A DNA stretch of 64,000 bases, from assembly GCA_016839745.1 (NCBI GenBank), contig JAEOTS010000045.1, positions 1 through 64,000 on the forward strand, in the 5' to 3' direction. The position numbers were made by a program, and so were the translations under genes. The stretch is from Promethearchaeota archaeon. GTDB lineage: Archaea > Asgardarchaeota > Lokiarchaeia > Sigyniarchaeales > SOKP01. The notes below the pieces were generated by a model, which saw only the letters and a list, made by a program, of their open reading frames with translations, was not told the DNA's origin and searched no databases. Of the stretch, positions 16,903-25,907 are shown piece by piece; the first letter of the stretch is position 1, and every line of letters starts with the position of its first letter.

Positions 16903-19770
16903 TTAAAAGATAATATTTTTTCTTCTCGCAATATATTTAAAAATCTCTATTCCAATTATTCCTGGTAATGCAAGCAAAATACATATAATCCAATCGGAAC
17001 CGCTCAAAAAGAGAAAATTAATTTGAAAGTCTAATCCAAACTCATCGTTTACATAATAATTTACTGTTTGGGAAAACATAATATAGAGTACATGCAAAGC
17101 AAGTGTAAAAAGACTAACCACGAATAAAGAGAGACTGAATTCCCTTCTAAAGCTTTTAAATAGACTTTTATTCGGTCGTCTAATACTCCAAATAAATGTA
17201 GTTTCCACGATATACAATGTTGTAATAAACATAGTTCTTGCCTTTTGGGAGAGTAATTCGTCAGGAGTCGAACCAATTGGCAAATAACTAATGTCTGGAT
17301 TAAGATTCCATTCGTTTAGTGGGAAAGCGCCTCCTAAGGTCAATTGAAGCACTAAAAATAAGCCAATTCCCATTAAAAATGCTTGTGTTAATAATAGAAT
17401 CCACATATTCCTATTTAATAACTGTGCCTTGTCTCTCGGAGGTTCCCTCATCACATCTTTAGGATGCTTATCAATTACTAAGGCTAAAGCTGGTAAAGAA
17501 TGAACAATTCCATAAATATAGATATGCTGCCATTCTGAACTAAATAACTGAAAAAAAGGAATAAATTCATAAGAGAAAAATATCACAGATTCCATTAAAT
17601 TTAAACAAATAAAAAAATATATGATTGTACGTATTCTTGCAAATAAACCGCGACCAATCTTTACACCTCTAACTATAGATGTGAAGTTATCATCACTCAC
17701 AACCATGTCCGCAGTTTCTTTGGCTACATCAGTACCTGTTATTCCCATGGCTATCCCAGCATTTGCTAATTTTAAAGCTAATGCATCATTAATACCGTCA
17801 CCGGTCATAGCACAGATGTGATCATCTGACTGATACCTTTTTACAATTACCTCCTTATCAGAAGGATTAACTCGTGCGAACACAGACACTCTCTCGAAAT
17901 CTTTATCGCTTAAATTATTAATTTCTGAGCCTTCTACCACTAGATCACCTTCCTTATAAATTCTCATTTGAGCTGCTATAGTTTTGGCTGTTGCAGGATG
18001 GTCCCCTGTAATCATTGATATTTTAATACCAGCGGATTCACTCTCCTCTACTGAAGCCCTCACTCCAGGTCTTGGAGGGTCTAGTATTGAAACATATCCT
18101 AAGAAAACAAGATTATTTTCGACTTCTTGTCTTTTAAAGTCTTGTTCTCCCTCGATTTTCTTATATCCAATAGCCAAAGTTCGATATCCTTGTTTCGCTC
18201 GGATTTGTATGCTGTCTGTTAAGAGCACCTTTAGTTTTTCAGTTAATTGTTCTTGTACACCATTTATTTCAATTTGAGTTGTTATATCTAAAAGCCTTTC
18301 TGGAGCTCCTTTCGAGAATGCTATAATTGTAGTATCATCGTCATTAAGTTTACAAACAGTTGTCATTCTTTTAAATTCAGAACTAAACGAAAATTCTTTT
18401 AAAGGTAAATATTTTTTTTTAATATCATACGGGATGTACCCTGCTTTTTCAGCTAACACTAATAATGAAGCTTCTGTTGGCGAGCCTAAAGCCTTTCTTA
18501 CGGGAATTTCCTTTGATTCTTTTAATCGAACCTTTACATCCTCATATACTAAATTTGCGTTATTATTTAATACGCTTGAATCAATGAACTTTATAAATGT
18601 AGAATTTTCCTTTAAGCTCACATTGTTTCCATTTTCGAGAATAATCCCATCAGGATCATAACCTGAACCCGTAACTTGGTATTCTTTATTATTTATCCAA
18701 AGATTTTCAACCGTCATTTCGTTCTTAGTAATTGTACCAGTCTTATCTGAACAAATTACGGATACGCGACCGAGAGATTCAATTGCAGATAAATTTTTTA
18801 TTATAACTCCACTTTGAGCCATGTTAAGAACACCTGTAACCAAAACGAGCGTTGTTAATAGAGGTAAATTAATAGGCATGATCCCCATTGATCTTAGAAT
18901 GGAAGATATTATCGCATCACGTATATTCACACCAAAAAATAAACCTTCTAATCCTAAAACAGAAAATTTATACACAATTAAGACGATTAAGTAAAGGATA
19001 ACAATAGTTCCAAGAATATAGCCTAACCTATTTAATTTTCTCGTTAGAGGAATATCCTCGATACTTCCCATCTCGTTCAGTTGATTTGAAATTTTTCCAA
19101 TCTCAGTATTAAGACCTGTTCCAGTGACTACTGCTTTCAATCTACCGGTATTTATGTAAGTCCCCATGAACACCATATTACTTTGGTTCTGAATAGATAA
19201 ACCTTTGTCTTTAATCTCTTTATCATTCTTTTCTACTGGTTCGCTCTCACCAGTAAGTGGAGCCTCGTCAATGGTTAGATTGACCAATTCAAGAATTCTA
19301 GCATCTGCACCGATTTTGTCGCCTTGTTCTAATAGAATAATATCTCCTGGAACCAGTTCTTTTGTAGGAATTTCAAATTGGATCCCATCTCGTAAGACGA
19401 CCGTTTTTAAAGCAGCAATTTGTCTTAAAGCTTCTAAAGCTTTTTGAGCTCTATACTGTTGAGTTATTACGGTAATTGAATTAATAATTACTACCGTAAA
19501 TGTTATGATTGTTGATGTTCTATCTCCGAGTAATATAACGATTCCTCCCGAAATTATTAAAATTATAATTAAAAAATTAAAAATAGGCGCGAGATATACT
19601 TTCCATAATGATTTTCTAATCTTTGGTAGTTCGTTGCATCCATATTTATGCTTTCTTTTTTCAATCTCGGAAGTACTCAAACCATTATTAATATCTGTTT
19701 GAAATGTAGTAATTAAACTTTCTATAGGTTGAAAATAAGCTATATCAGAAGGAGGCTGGGTTTGAATCAT
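16903..19770 (-). CDS. P-type cation ATPase, P2-like, with non-canonical ion-site residues (ATPase 2)
   Basis: A 955-residue membrane pump, paralogous to the gene at 11246. Motifs in order: LSTSEIEKRKHKYGCNELP at the N-terminus, APLTGES in the actuator domain, SDKTGTITKN at the phosphorylation site, SKGAPE in the nucleotide domain, and TGDGINDALAL at the hinge. AMGITGTDVAKETADMV is P2-like. TM4 reads MPINLPLL, without the glutamate of PEGLP. TM5 retains N and E (CLNLMES). In TM6 the expected Asp position is His (IVHSLPALAL). The two pumps share the PIN-x-PL and His features, so they form a distinct subgroup of unknown ion specificity. It ends PLus a basic RRKN tail. It is not close enough to the TFB-like gene upstream (106 bases) to assume cotranscription. 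Confidence 0.92.
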   Translation of the reverse strand: MIQTQPPSDIAYFQPIESLITTFQTDINNGLSTSEIEKRKHKYGCNELPKIRKSLWKVYLAPIFNFLIIILIISGGIVILLGDRTSTIITFTVVIINSITVITQQYRAQKALEALRQIAALKTVVLRDGIQFEIPTKELVPGDIILLEQGDKIGADARILELVNLTIDEAPLTGESEPVEKNDKEIKDKGLSIQNQSNMVFMGTYINTGRLKAVVTGTGLNTEIGKISNQLNEMGSIEDIPLTRKLNRLGYILGTIVILYLIVLIVYKFSVLGLEGLFFGVNIRDAIISSILRSMGIMPINLPLLTTLVLVTGVLNMAQSGVIIKNLSAIESLGRVSVICSDKTGTITKNEMTVENLWINNKEYQVTGSGYDPDGIILENGNNVSLKENSTFIKFIDSSVLNNNANLVYEDVKVRLKESKEIPVRKALGSPTEASLLVLAEKAGYIPYDIKKKYLPLKEFSFSSEFKRMTTVCKLNDDDTTIIAFSKGAPERLLDITTQIEINGVQEQLTEKLKVLLTDSIQIRAKQGYRTLAIGYKKIEGEQDFKRQEVENNLVFLGYVSILDPPRPGVRASVEESESAGIKISMITGDHPATAKTIAAQMRIYKEGDLVVEGSEINNLSDKDFERVSVFARVNPSDKEVIVKRYQSDDHICAMTGDGINDALALKLANAGIAMGITGTDVAKETADMVVSDDNFTSIVRGVKIGRGLFARIRTIIYFFICLNLMESVIFFSYEFIPFFQLFSSEWQHIYIYGIVHSLPALALVIDKHPKDVMREPPRDKAQLLNRNMWILLLTQAFLMGIGLFLVLQLTLGGAFPLNEWNLNPDISYLPIGSTPDELLSQKARTMFITTLYIVETTFIWSIRRPNKSLFKSFRREFSLSLFVVSLFTLALHVLYIMFSQTVNYYVNDEFGLDFQINFLFLSGSDWIICILLALPGIIGIEIFKYIARRKNIIF

Positions 19771-19875
19771 TTCAATATCTATTTCTAATTTAGATTACAT
19801 CAATTATGAAAGAATATTGATTTAAACATTTGTAATTATATATTCTTTTCTCTAATCCTTTGATAACTTATATAA

Positions 19876-20838
19876 TTAGGCATGAGATTCTTGTGGATCT
19901 CCCAAAATATCAACTAATACATGATATTTCTTTCTGATTGTTGTACTTGAAAATCTGCTAGTTTGTTCAACAATACTTTGAGTAAAAATTTTGCGATTAT
20001 CTAGCGTTTGTCCTATATAATAAATCAATCCGGCAGTGAATGCTTTGTAATTTAAGTTTAGAATTTTATCGTATGGAATTATGCTTAAAAGTTCATCTGC
20101 TAACAATTGCATTTCCATTTTTAATTTCGTGTATTCCTGTTCGTTCTGAAAATGTTGTTTTACTCTTTCATATTGGATAATGTTTAAATCTTTTTGAAAA
20201 AGAATTTTAACTTTGCTCTTTATTTCTTGCTCTAAGTTGATTGTGTTTTTATAACCCTTTATTCTTTTATCTGTTCGCTTAACTTTTAGCATGGCATTAT
20301 TAAGCATTTTCTTGTTTATTTTATGTCCCAGTTCTTTAGAAGTTTTTATGAAATCTTCAACTCTTACATTAGTTGTTTCCTTGATCTCCATCCAAATAAT
20401 CGCTAGGAAAATAATAACCATATTTTCGTAGGTTTGACGATGATACTTGTTATATCGTAGATATTTATCCTTAATTTCATTATATTTAGCGTTATCAATA
20501 CTTAATCCAATACCATTACCCTTCAACATGCTAATAGTTTTCTTCTGTTCAGTAAAGCTACTTTCAGAATCCCGAAACCATTTATTTAGAGTTTTTATCT
20601 GTTCATAACGTTTTCTTGTTTCTGGATCCTGAATTGCTTTAGAGTCGCTCATTCTTATTTTTCTCTCGTATTCTAATTGAGAATCAGAATAAAAATCTGG
20701 AGCAGGAGTTCTTTCAAAAGCAATTTGATCTGTCTCAATTAAGCCACAATCTTGACATACAAAGAAACCTCCTTCTTGTTTTACATTCTTATGCATACAT
20801 TCGGTATCTTCCGCGTAATCTTTCTTATTATCGTTCAA
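19876..20838 (-). CDS. Divergent TFIIB-like (TFB-type) factor with N-terminal zinc ribbon
   Basis: A 320-residue protein. The N-terminus carries a short zinc-ribbon pattern, ECMHKN...VCQDCGLIE, followed by ERTPAPDF, a layout resembling TFB where ribbon and B-reader lead into two cyclin-like repeats. The rest is helical and weakly conserved, with an RKKYHVLVDILGDP end resembling the DNA-contacting end of a second cyclin repeat. The start shown is TTG. The frame stays open about 30 codons upstream (to a TAA) without ATG, GTG or TTG, so the real start could be a rare codon further up. A more typical TFB lies nearby at 21679. This could be an alternative initiation factor; a more distant ribbon-helical protein is possible. 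Confidence 0.6.
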   Translation of the reverse strand: MNDNKKDYAEDTECMHKNVKQEGGFFVCQDCGLIETDQIAFERTPAPDFYSDSQLEYERKIRMSDSKAIQDPETRKRYEQIKTLNKWFRDSESSFTEQKKTISMLKGNGIGLSIDNAKYNEIKDKYLRYNKYHRQTYENMVIIFLAIIWMEIKETTNVRVEDFIKTSKELGHKINKKMLNNAMLKVKRTDKRIKGYKNTINLEQEIKSKVKILFQKDLNIIQYERVKQHFQNEQEYTKLKMEMQLLADELLSIIPYDKILNLNYKAFTAGLIYYIGQTLDNRKIFTQSIVEQTSRFSSTTIRKKYHVLVDILGDPQESHA

Positions 20839-21013
20839 GAATTTATCAATTAATTGAGTATATTTACTTATTTTCGCTAATAGTTCAAAAAAAATATTAG
20901 TTTCTTATTTATAAATTTTTTATATAAAACCATCACATTAAATATAATATAAAAGATTCTAAAAAAAATATAGAATAATAATTTATTTTCTGAAAATAAC
21001 GAGTTGGTTAAGC

Positions 21014-21580
21014 ATGGAACGTAAAGCTGTTTTAAAGTGGTTAAAAATTTTTAGTGTTAGTTTCTTAATTCTTTCTATAGTTGAACTCCTTGATTTAATA
21101 TTTATTAGTTCTTTAATTAATTTAAATTTAGATAGCACGCAGTATAGTATTATTAGCATAATTTTTCAATCCAATTTTATGACAATTCACGCTATGCTTT
21201 TATGGATCATTTTATTATGCATAATTTGTAGTTTTATCATTTTATCGTTCTCGATTTTTAGAGTTGCTACAAGGAATAAGATCAAAGACTACATACTCGC
21301 TAAGTTTTTACTGCTCATTGGTTTGTTTCTAATAATAGGGGATTTTATTAAAACAAATTTCATTTTATTATTAGGTAACAGCACTATAAAAACGGGTATA
21401 ACCACTATTACATTACAAGACGCGCTTTATACGCCATCTATTACTCCTATATTCGGGGCTATAATGTGGATTTATTTTACTGTTGTTGTAAGTTGTTTTT
21501 TAATCTCTGGATTAATATTTGGTGGAATAGGTCTTAAGTGGATGCTTCTTATCCAAGATGAAGAAACTTCCAAACAATAA
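21014..21580 (+). CDS. Small four-helix membrane protein, unknown function
   Basis: A 188-residue plus-strand protein between two minus-strand TFB-type genes. Four hydrophobic segments are visible near residues 14-35, 58-80, 92-112 and 145-170, joined by short loops. No family was recognised and no catalytic motif is apparent. It is divergent from the TFB-like gene on its left (175 bases apart), and its 3' end converges on the typical TFB with a poly-A/T tract between them. Codon use looks like that of the neighbours, and the hydrophobic segment spacing supports a real membrane protein. Confidence 0.6.
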   Translation: MERKAVLKWLKIFSVSFLILSIVELLDLIFISSLINLNLDSTQYSIISIIFQSNFMTIHAMLLWIILLCIICSFIILSFSIFRVATRNKIKDYILAKFLLLIGLFLIIGDFIKTNFILLLGNSTIKTGITTITLQDALYTPSITPIFGAIMWIYFTVVVSCFLISGLIFGGIGLKWMLLIQDEETSKQ

Positions 21581-21613
21581 AATTAAATTAACAAAATTTG
21601 TTTCTTTTGTTCG

Positions 21614-21632
21614 AAAATAAAAAAAAAGAAAA
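21614..21632 (-). terminator. Oligo-T terminator of tfb
   Basis: An A-rich run on the plus strand (bases 21614-21632) gives a T-tract on the minus strand 47-65 bases beyond the tfb stop. It sits between convergent genes. No clear stem is seen. Confidence 0.35.
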
Positions 21633-21678
21633 GATAACTTTTTAATCGATCAAGTCGATTAATTTAGCTTTAGTTCAC

Positions 21679-22611
21679 CTAAAGCCTTGATTTTATTTGT
21701 TTTGCCCTGCTACGTAGTGTCACTTCGGTTATTTTAGCTATATCAGCCACAAGAGATTGAGTTCTTCTAATAGCTCCATCCTTTGCTGCGATATAGATAC
21801 AAGCGGCAGCTAATCCTTTAGGGTCTTTCCCTGTGCGCGCTAAACCGTTCTGAGATGCCGTTCTTAACATGTCAATTGCATCCTTTTGAACCTTCATAGG
21901 CAATTCTAATTCGTTTCCAAATCTAAAAACTAAAATTTCAGCTGTTATAGGCTGATATCTCAACCCTAATTGAGGTAATACTTCCCTTATAATCATAGCT
22001 AAACTTCTGTGAACAGTTCTTCTAGGCGTTAAAGAAGCCTCACATACTTCGTCTAATAATCGTGGAAAGTCATGAACTCGAATCGCAGCGTATAAAGAAC
22101 CTGCGATGAAACCATTAATTGATCTTCCCATTGTTAATTTTTTCTTGGCAACAATACTGTAAATCTTCCAAGCTGTTTCTGAAATGTATTCTGGAATGTT
22201 TAATTTTGAAGTTAACATTTTTAATTTGGGTTTAGCTTCCCAGAAATTTCTTTCTATGCTTGAAATTAACGAATTTTGAATTTTAGATAAACGTGAAAAT
22301 AAAGCTTGTTCTTTAGGTCCTATTGATTTGCCTTTTGAATCGGTCTTTGTGGTCGGAAGCATCGTTCTCGGGCCAAAATCTCGCCAACGAGGTTCAGTTC
22401 GTCTTCTATTTTGGATTTCTTCTACAGTATAGGCTCTTCTCTCGTTACCTACATATGTTCGCTCTGCAATCATGCCACAATTTAGACATACTTTATTACC
22501 ATCGCGCTCTTCGATGGAAGGATTAGTACAACAATCAACCTTTTTACTAGAGGGCAAATTATCTTGATCAATATTTTTAGTTTTTATTAGATCACGGTAA
22601 TTGCTATTCAT
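21679..22611 (-). CDS. tfb: Transcription initiation factor TFB (TFIIB)
   Basis: A 310-residue TFIIB homologue that recruits RNA polymerase to TATA/TBP complexes. It has an N-terminal zinc ribbon (VDCCTNP...VCLNCGMI), then the B-reader/linker region with RRRTEPRWRDFGPRT, and two cyclin repeats containing GFIAGSLYAAIRVHD and GLAAACIYIAAKDGA. It ends in RSRAKQIKSRL, where TFBs have the helix-turn-helix contacting the BRE. Length and order match archaeal TFBs. One oddity is that the first ribbon pair reads CC followed by TNP, where C-x-x-C/H is usual, so a zinc ligand may be Asn or shifted. A candidate promoter lies 60-71 bases upstream. The neighbouring gene at 19876 seems to be a second, more divergent member. 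Confidence 0.93.
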   Translation of the reverse strand: MNSNYRDLIKTKNIDQDNLPSSKKVDCCTNPSIEERDGNKVCLNCGMIAERTYVGNERRAYTVEEIQNRRRTEPRWRDFGPRTMLPTTKTDSKGKSIGPKEQALFSRLSKIQNSLISSIERNFWEAKPKLKMLTSKLNIPEYISETAWKIYSIVAKKKLTMGRSINGFIAGSLYAAIRVHDFPRLLDEVCEASLTPRRTVHRSLAMIIREVLPQLGLRYQPITAEILVFRFGNELELPMKVQKDAIDMLRTASQNGLARTGKDPKGLAAACIYIAAKDGAIRRTQSLVADIAKITEVTLRSRAKQIKSRL

Positions 22612-22670
22612 ATTATATCACAAAAAATGTGTCATTATAACATTCAAATGGTACCATCTAAACATAAGAT

Positions 22671-22682
22671 TGTATAAAAAAT
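22671..22682 (-). promoter_or_regulatory. Candidate TATA element of tfb
   Basis: On the minus strand the stretch reads AATTTTTTATAC-like, 60-71 bases upstream of the tfb ATG, with AT-rich flanks. Position fits a start site roughly 35-40 bases before the ATG. The assignment rests on sequence resemblance only. Confidence 0.35.
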
Positions 22683-22773
22683 TAGATGTTGTTACGACTT
22701 TAATAATGTAATAATATGTATGTATCCAATCTGCATTTATAAATCTTTGTCTTGAAAATTATAGTGCATCATT

Positions 22774-22819
22774 AGAGGGGGAATAAAATGGGACACAAAC
22801 AATAATAATTTACCCCTCT
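22774..22819. promoter_or_regulatory. Inverted repeat in the tfb/nitroreductase divergent region
   Basis: AGAGGGG at 22774-22780 and CCCCTCT at 22813-22819 form a perfect 7-bp inverted repeat with a 32-base spacer. GC-rich runs are rare in this intergenic region, so they stand out. It could be an operator between divergent genes or a weak RNA stem. Chance is not excluded. Confidence 0.3.
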
Positions 22820-22894
22820 CTGTCAATATTTAATCAAAAACAATAAAATTTTAGATTTATGCCCTTCTTAATGTAACTAAGAAAATAACTAAAT

Positions 22895-23422
22895 ATGGTT
22901 TATAGAATGGAATTTTACGATGTTGTGAGAAAAAGAAGGAGTTATAGAGTGTATAAACCCGATATACCCGAAGAAGATAAGATTAATCGAATTTTAGAGG
23001 CTGCTAGATTAGCTCCAACCTGGGCTAATAAGCAAGGAATGGAATATATTGTCGTTAAAGACCCTGAAACGGTAAAAAGAGTTTGGAATGCGGTTGGTCA
23101 ATCGCAGAAATTTGTTGAAGCTCCCATGTTTATCGTAGGTATTATTTCTGAATCGGGATCTGGAAGTAATTCCAATGGGATAAAATATTTTCCTTTAGAT
23201 TGTGGAATCTGTTTTGAACATCTAATTTTAGCGGCAACCGCTGAAGGGTTAGCTACTTGTTGGATTGGTTGGTTCAATGAAACCAAGATACAAGAAATTC
23301 TCGACATACCAAAAAAATTCAGAGTTTTGGCATTAACACCTTTGGGATATCCTGTTAAAGAAAAAGGAGAAGTCAAAGATCGAAAACCTCTTGAAGAAAT
23401 CGTACATTTTGATAAATTCTAA
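22895..23422 (+). CDS. Nitroreductase-family flavoprotein
   Basis: A 175-residue protein with the nitroreductase fold signature (PF00881). It has EFYDVVRKRRSYRVYKPD at the start, an R-R-S-x-R FMN-binding element, then ILEAARLAPTWANKQGME and the C-terminal GLATCWIGWF and ALTPLGYPV blocks. It would bind FMN and reduce an unidentified substrate with NAD(P)H. A second ATG (22907) is the more usual start for this family because MEFYDVV matches the typical N-terminus. The gene is first in a plus-strand redox run, 63 bases before the AOR gene, so a shared transcript is plausible. Confidence 0.88.
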   Translation: MVYRMEFYDVVRKRRSYRVYKPDIPEEDKINRILEAARLAPTWANKQGMEYIVVKDPETVKRVWNAVGQSQKFVEAPMFIVGIISESGSGSNSNGIKYFPLDCGICFEHLILAATAEGLATCWIGWFNETKIQEILDIPKKFRVLALTPLGYPVKEKGEVKDRKPLEEIVHFDKF

Positions 23423-23485
23423 TTTTTTTGAAATCCTACTTCATTAAGGAGTAAAGGTAAAATAATTTCTAATTTTATTTTATTT

Positions 23486-25204
23486 ATGCATATTGTTAGA
23501 ATCAATGTAAAAACACATAAAATCAATTACGAAGAGATACTTAACGATTCAAAACATTTTTTATTAGGAGCTCGAGGGCTAACTTCGCAAATCGTTCACG
23601 ATGAGGTTCCGCCCCGATGCGATCCGTTAGGACCAGAAAATAAACTAATTTTGGCAAACGGTATACTAACGGGAAGTCCATTTCCAAATTCGGCTCGCAC
23701 TTCAGTGGGTAGTAAAAGTCCTTTAACAAAGGGTATAAAAGAAGCAAATGTGGGGGGCAGACCTTCACTAATGCTCGCTAAACATGGTATACGAGCCTTA
23801 GTCTTTGAAGATATATCCTCTGATTTAAAAATGCTTTTAATAAATGAGAAGGGAATCGAGTTATTACCCGGTACTGAATATAAGGGATTAGGAAACTACG
23901 AACTACATCAAATATTAAGAGGCAAATATGGAGAAAATATTGGAATTTACTCTATAGGACCGGCAGGTGAACATAAGATGATATCAGCGAGCGTCGCTGC
24001 CAACGATTTAGAAGGATATCCAAGCAGACACGCGGCTCGAGGTGGTTTAGGGGCAGTTATGGGTTCAAAAGGGATCAAGGCCATTGTTATTCTACCTCCG
24101 AAAGAATCAAAAGTAAAAATGCACGATTTAAAAAAATTCAGGGAGGTTTCAACTCCTTTTGCCAAAGAACTAGCTAACACTAAAAAAGTCTTTTCTACAT
24201 TTGGGACAGCTTTGATGATGAGGATAATGAGCGAACATCAAGGAATCCCTACGAAAAACTTTAGAATGGGATCCTTCGATAAAATTTCGAACATTAGTGG
24301 CGAAAAACTCCATGATCTCGTAATTGCGAGGGGGGGAAAGAAAAATTTAGCTTGCTCTCCTTATTGCGTTATAAAATGCTCTAATTTTGTTGTAGACGCG
24401 AACGGTAACCATATAACTTCCAGCCTTGAATATGAAACGATGTGCTTAAATGGAACTAATTTACTTATTGACGACTTAGATAGCTTAGCTAAAATTGATC
24501 ATTTCTGCGACGATGTAGGAGTCGATACTATAGAGTTTGGAGGTACTATTGGTGTTGCTATGGATTGTGGTAAGATTCCTTGGGGAGATGCAAATTCAGT
24601 TTTTAATATCTTAGATAAAGAAATCCGGGAGAACACCGATGTTGGCAGATTGTATGGTAATGGCGTTAAAAATATTGGAGAGAAATTAAACGCTCAGAGG
24701 ATACCAGAAGTAAAAGGACAAGGTATTTCTGCGTATGATCCAAGAGTTTTTAAAGGAATGGGTGTTACATACGCAACAAGTCCAATGGGTGCCGATCATA
24801 CAAGTGGAGCAGCAATAGCCGGCAGAGTAGCAAGTCAAACCAAAGATTATGGCGAACTCACTAAAAACGAAGGAAAGTTTGAATTATCATTTGAATTACA
24901 AGTTTATACTACAATCTTGGATTCAATGGGCTGTTGTTATTTTATTGGACCAAGTTACGAGAACATGGAGATTGTAACTGCTGCTATTAACGCGATGTAT
25001 AATCTAGATTTATCAAGAGAGGATGTAATTAATATTGGAAAACAAATTCTTAAAACCGAGCTCACATTCAACGAGAAAGCAGGTATTTCCAAAAATACAA
25101 ATGATGTTCCTGACTTTTTTAAGCTTGAGCCTTCTGAGCCTAGTGGTTTAAAATTTACATTTTCTAGAGAAGAATTACAAGATTTTTGGGAGAATTTAGA
25201 TTAA
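23486..25204 (+). CDS. Tungsten aldehyde:ferredoxin oxidoreductase family protein
   Basis: A 572-residue enzyme of the AOR family. The N-terminal domain (about 1-200) includes ANGILTGSPFPNSARTSVG and a GGRPSLMLAKHGIRALVFE block. The conserved HAARGGLGAVMGSKGIKAI motif binds the tungstopterin in family members. Fe-S ligands appear as ACSPYCVIKCS (C-x3-C-x3-C, where characterised enzymes have C-x2-C-x3-C) with a further Cys in MGCCYFIGP. It probably oxidises an aldehyde to an acid using ferredoxin; the substrate is unknown. Downstream lie a membrane protein on the opposite strand and GlcD/CCG redox genes. The cysteine spacing should be noted when assigning a subfamily. Confidence 0.9.
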   Translation: MHIVRINVKTHKINYEEILNDSKHFLLGARGLTSQIVHDEVPPRCDPLGPENKLILANGILTGSPFPNSARTSVGSKSPLTKGIKEANVGGRPSLMLAKHGIRALVFEDISSDLKMLLINEKGIELLPGTEYKGLGNYELHQILRGKYGENIGIYSIGPAGEHKMISASVAANDLEGYPSRHAARGGLGAVMGSKGIKAIVILPPKESKVKMHDLKKFREVSTPFAKELANTKKVFSTFGTALMMRIMSEHQGIPTKNFRMGSFDKISNISGEKLHDLVIARGGKKNLACSPYCVIKCSNFVVDANGNHITSSLEYETMCLNGTNLLIDDLDSLAKIDHFCDDVGVDTIEFGGTIGVAMDCGKIPWGDANSVFNILDKEIRENTDVGRLYGNGVKNIGEKLNAQRIPEVKGQGISAYDPRVFKGMGVTYATSPMGADHTSGAAIAGRVASQTKDYGELTKNEGKFELSFELQVYTTILDSMGCCYFIGPSYENMEIVTAAINAMYNLDLSREDVINIGKQILKTELTFNEKAGISKNTNDVPDFFKLEPSEPSGLKFTFSREELQDFWENLD

Positions 25205-25224
25205 ACAATAAACTCATAATTCAG

Positions 25225-25770
25225 TTAAATGTAGTTCAGTAAACCCTTTTTTCTCATTATAAATTCAGCTGTGATTATGAAAAATAACCCAGGAAGAAGA
25301 GTTGGCATTAAAAAAAGAACTATTACGATTATCTCTTCTAAACTCAACCATAAAATAATATTAAGAACAAAAGAACTAAGACCGCTTAGTGCGAAAAGTA
25401 TCTTGAGTCTTCGATATAATGAAAGTGAAAAGTGCCAACAACAGATTAACAATAGATTTGAGCTTTCGATTAATATAAACATCATGATAAGCAATGTGTT
25501 ATATGAGAAAATTGCGATAATATTTATTATAGCAGTATCAACAGCGATTAAAAATAAGAATTTCGTTGTATTTTTAATAAAAAAATCTTGTTCTAGTTTT
25601 AAGACTACACTAAGTAAAAATGATGGCAGAATTATACAAATTAGTAGTAGATATAATATTAGATCATTTAGAGCTAACATATTAAATAGAATCGATAAAA
25701 TTAGACTTAATAAAATTAGAAATGAACCTAAGATTCTAAAAAATGCTCCTTTTTTACCTTGAATGATCAT
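25225..25770 (-). CDS. Small multi-helix membrane protein, unknown function
   Basis: A 181-residue minus-strand protein inserted in the plus-strand redox run. It is almost entirely hydrophobic: about six TM segments near residues 11-30, 36-57, 71-92, 95-113, 122-145 and 150-172, with short basic loops and a RKKG end. The plus strand also shows a 163-codon open frame here, but that translation is rich in K, I, N and R without pattern and is judged a shadow. No family was recognised. The 21-base gap to the AOR stop means the genes converge tightly. Confidence 0.6.
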   Translation of the reverse strand: MIIQGKKGAFFRILGSFLILLSLILSILFNMLALNDLILYLLLICIILPSFLLSVVLKLEQDFFIKNTTKFLFLIAVDTAIINIIAIFSYNTLLIMMFILIESSNLLLICCWHFSLSLYRRLKILFALSGLSSFVLNIILWLSLEEIIVIVLFLMPTLLPGLFFIITAEFIMRKKGLLNYI

Positions 25771-25907
25771 TTCTAAACCGTTTTAGATAATTAATGACTA
25801 ATAAGATCTAGATAACTCTAAGAAATTATAAATTTAAATAGAAAAAAAAGTATTTTGAATTAAGTGATAATTTTTAGAAATTTATAAAGATAAGAGTAAT
25901 GTGAAAA

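Noticed and set aside
25271..25762. Plus-strand open frame of 163 codons overlapping the membrane protein gene
   Set aside because: Its translation is a patternless mix of K, I, N and R, while the minus strand gives a clear six-segment membrane protein.
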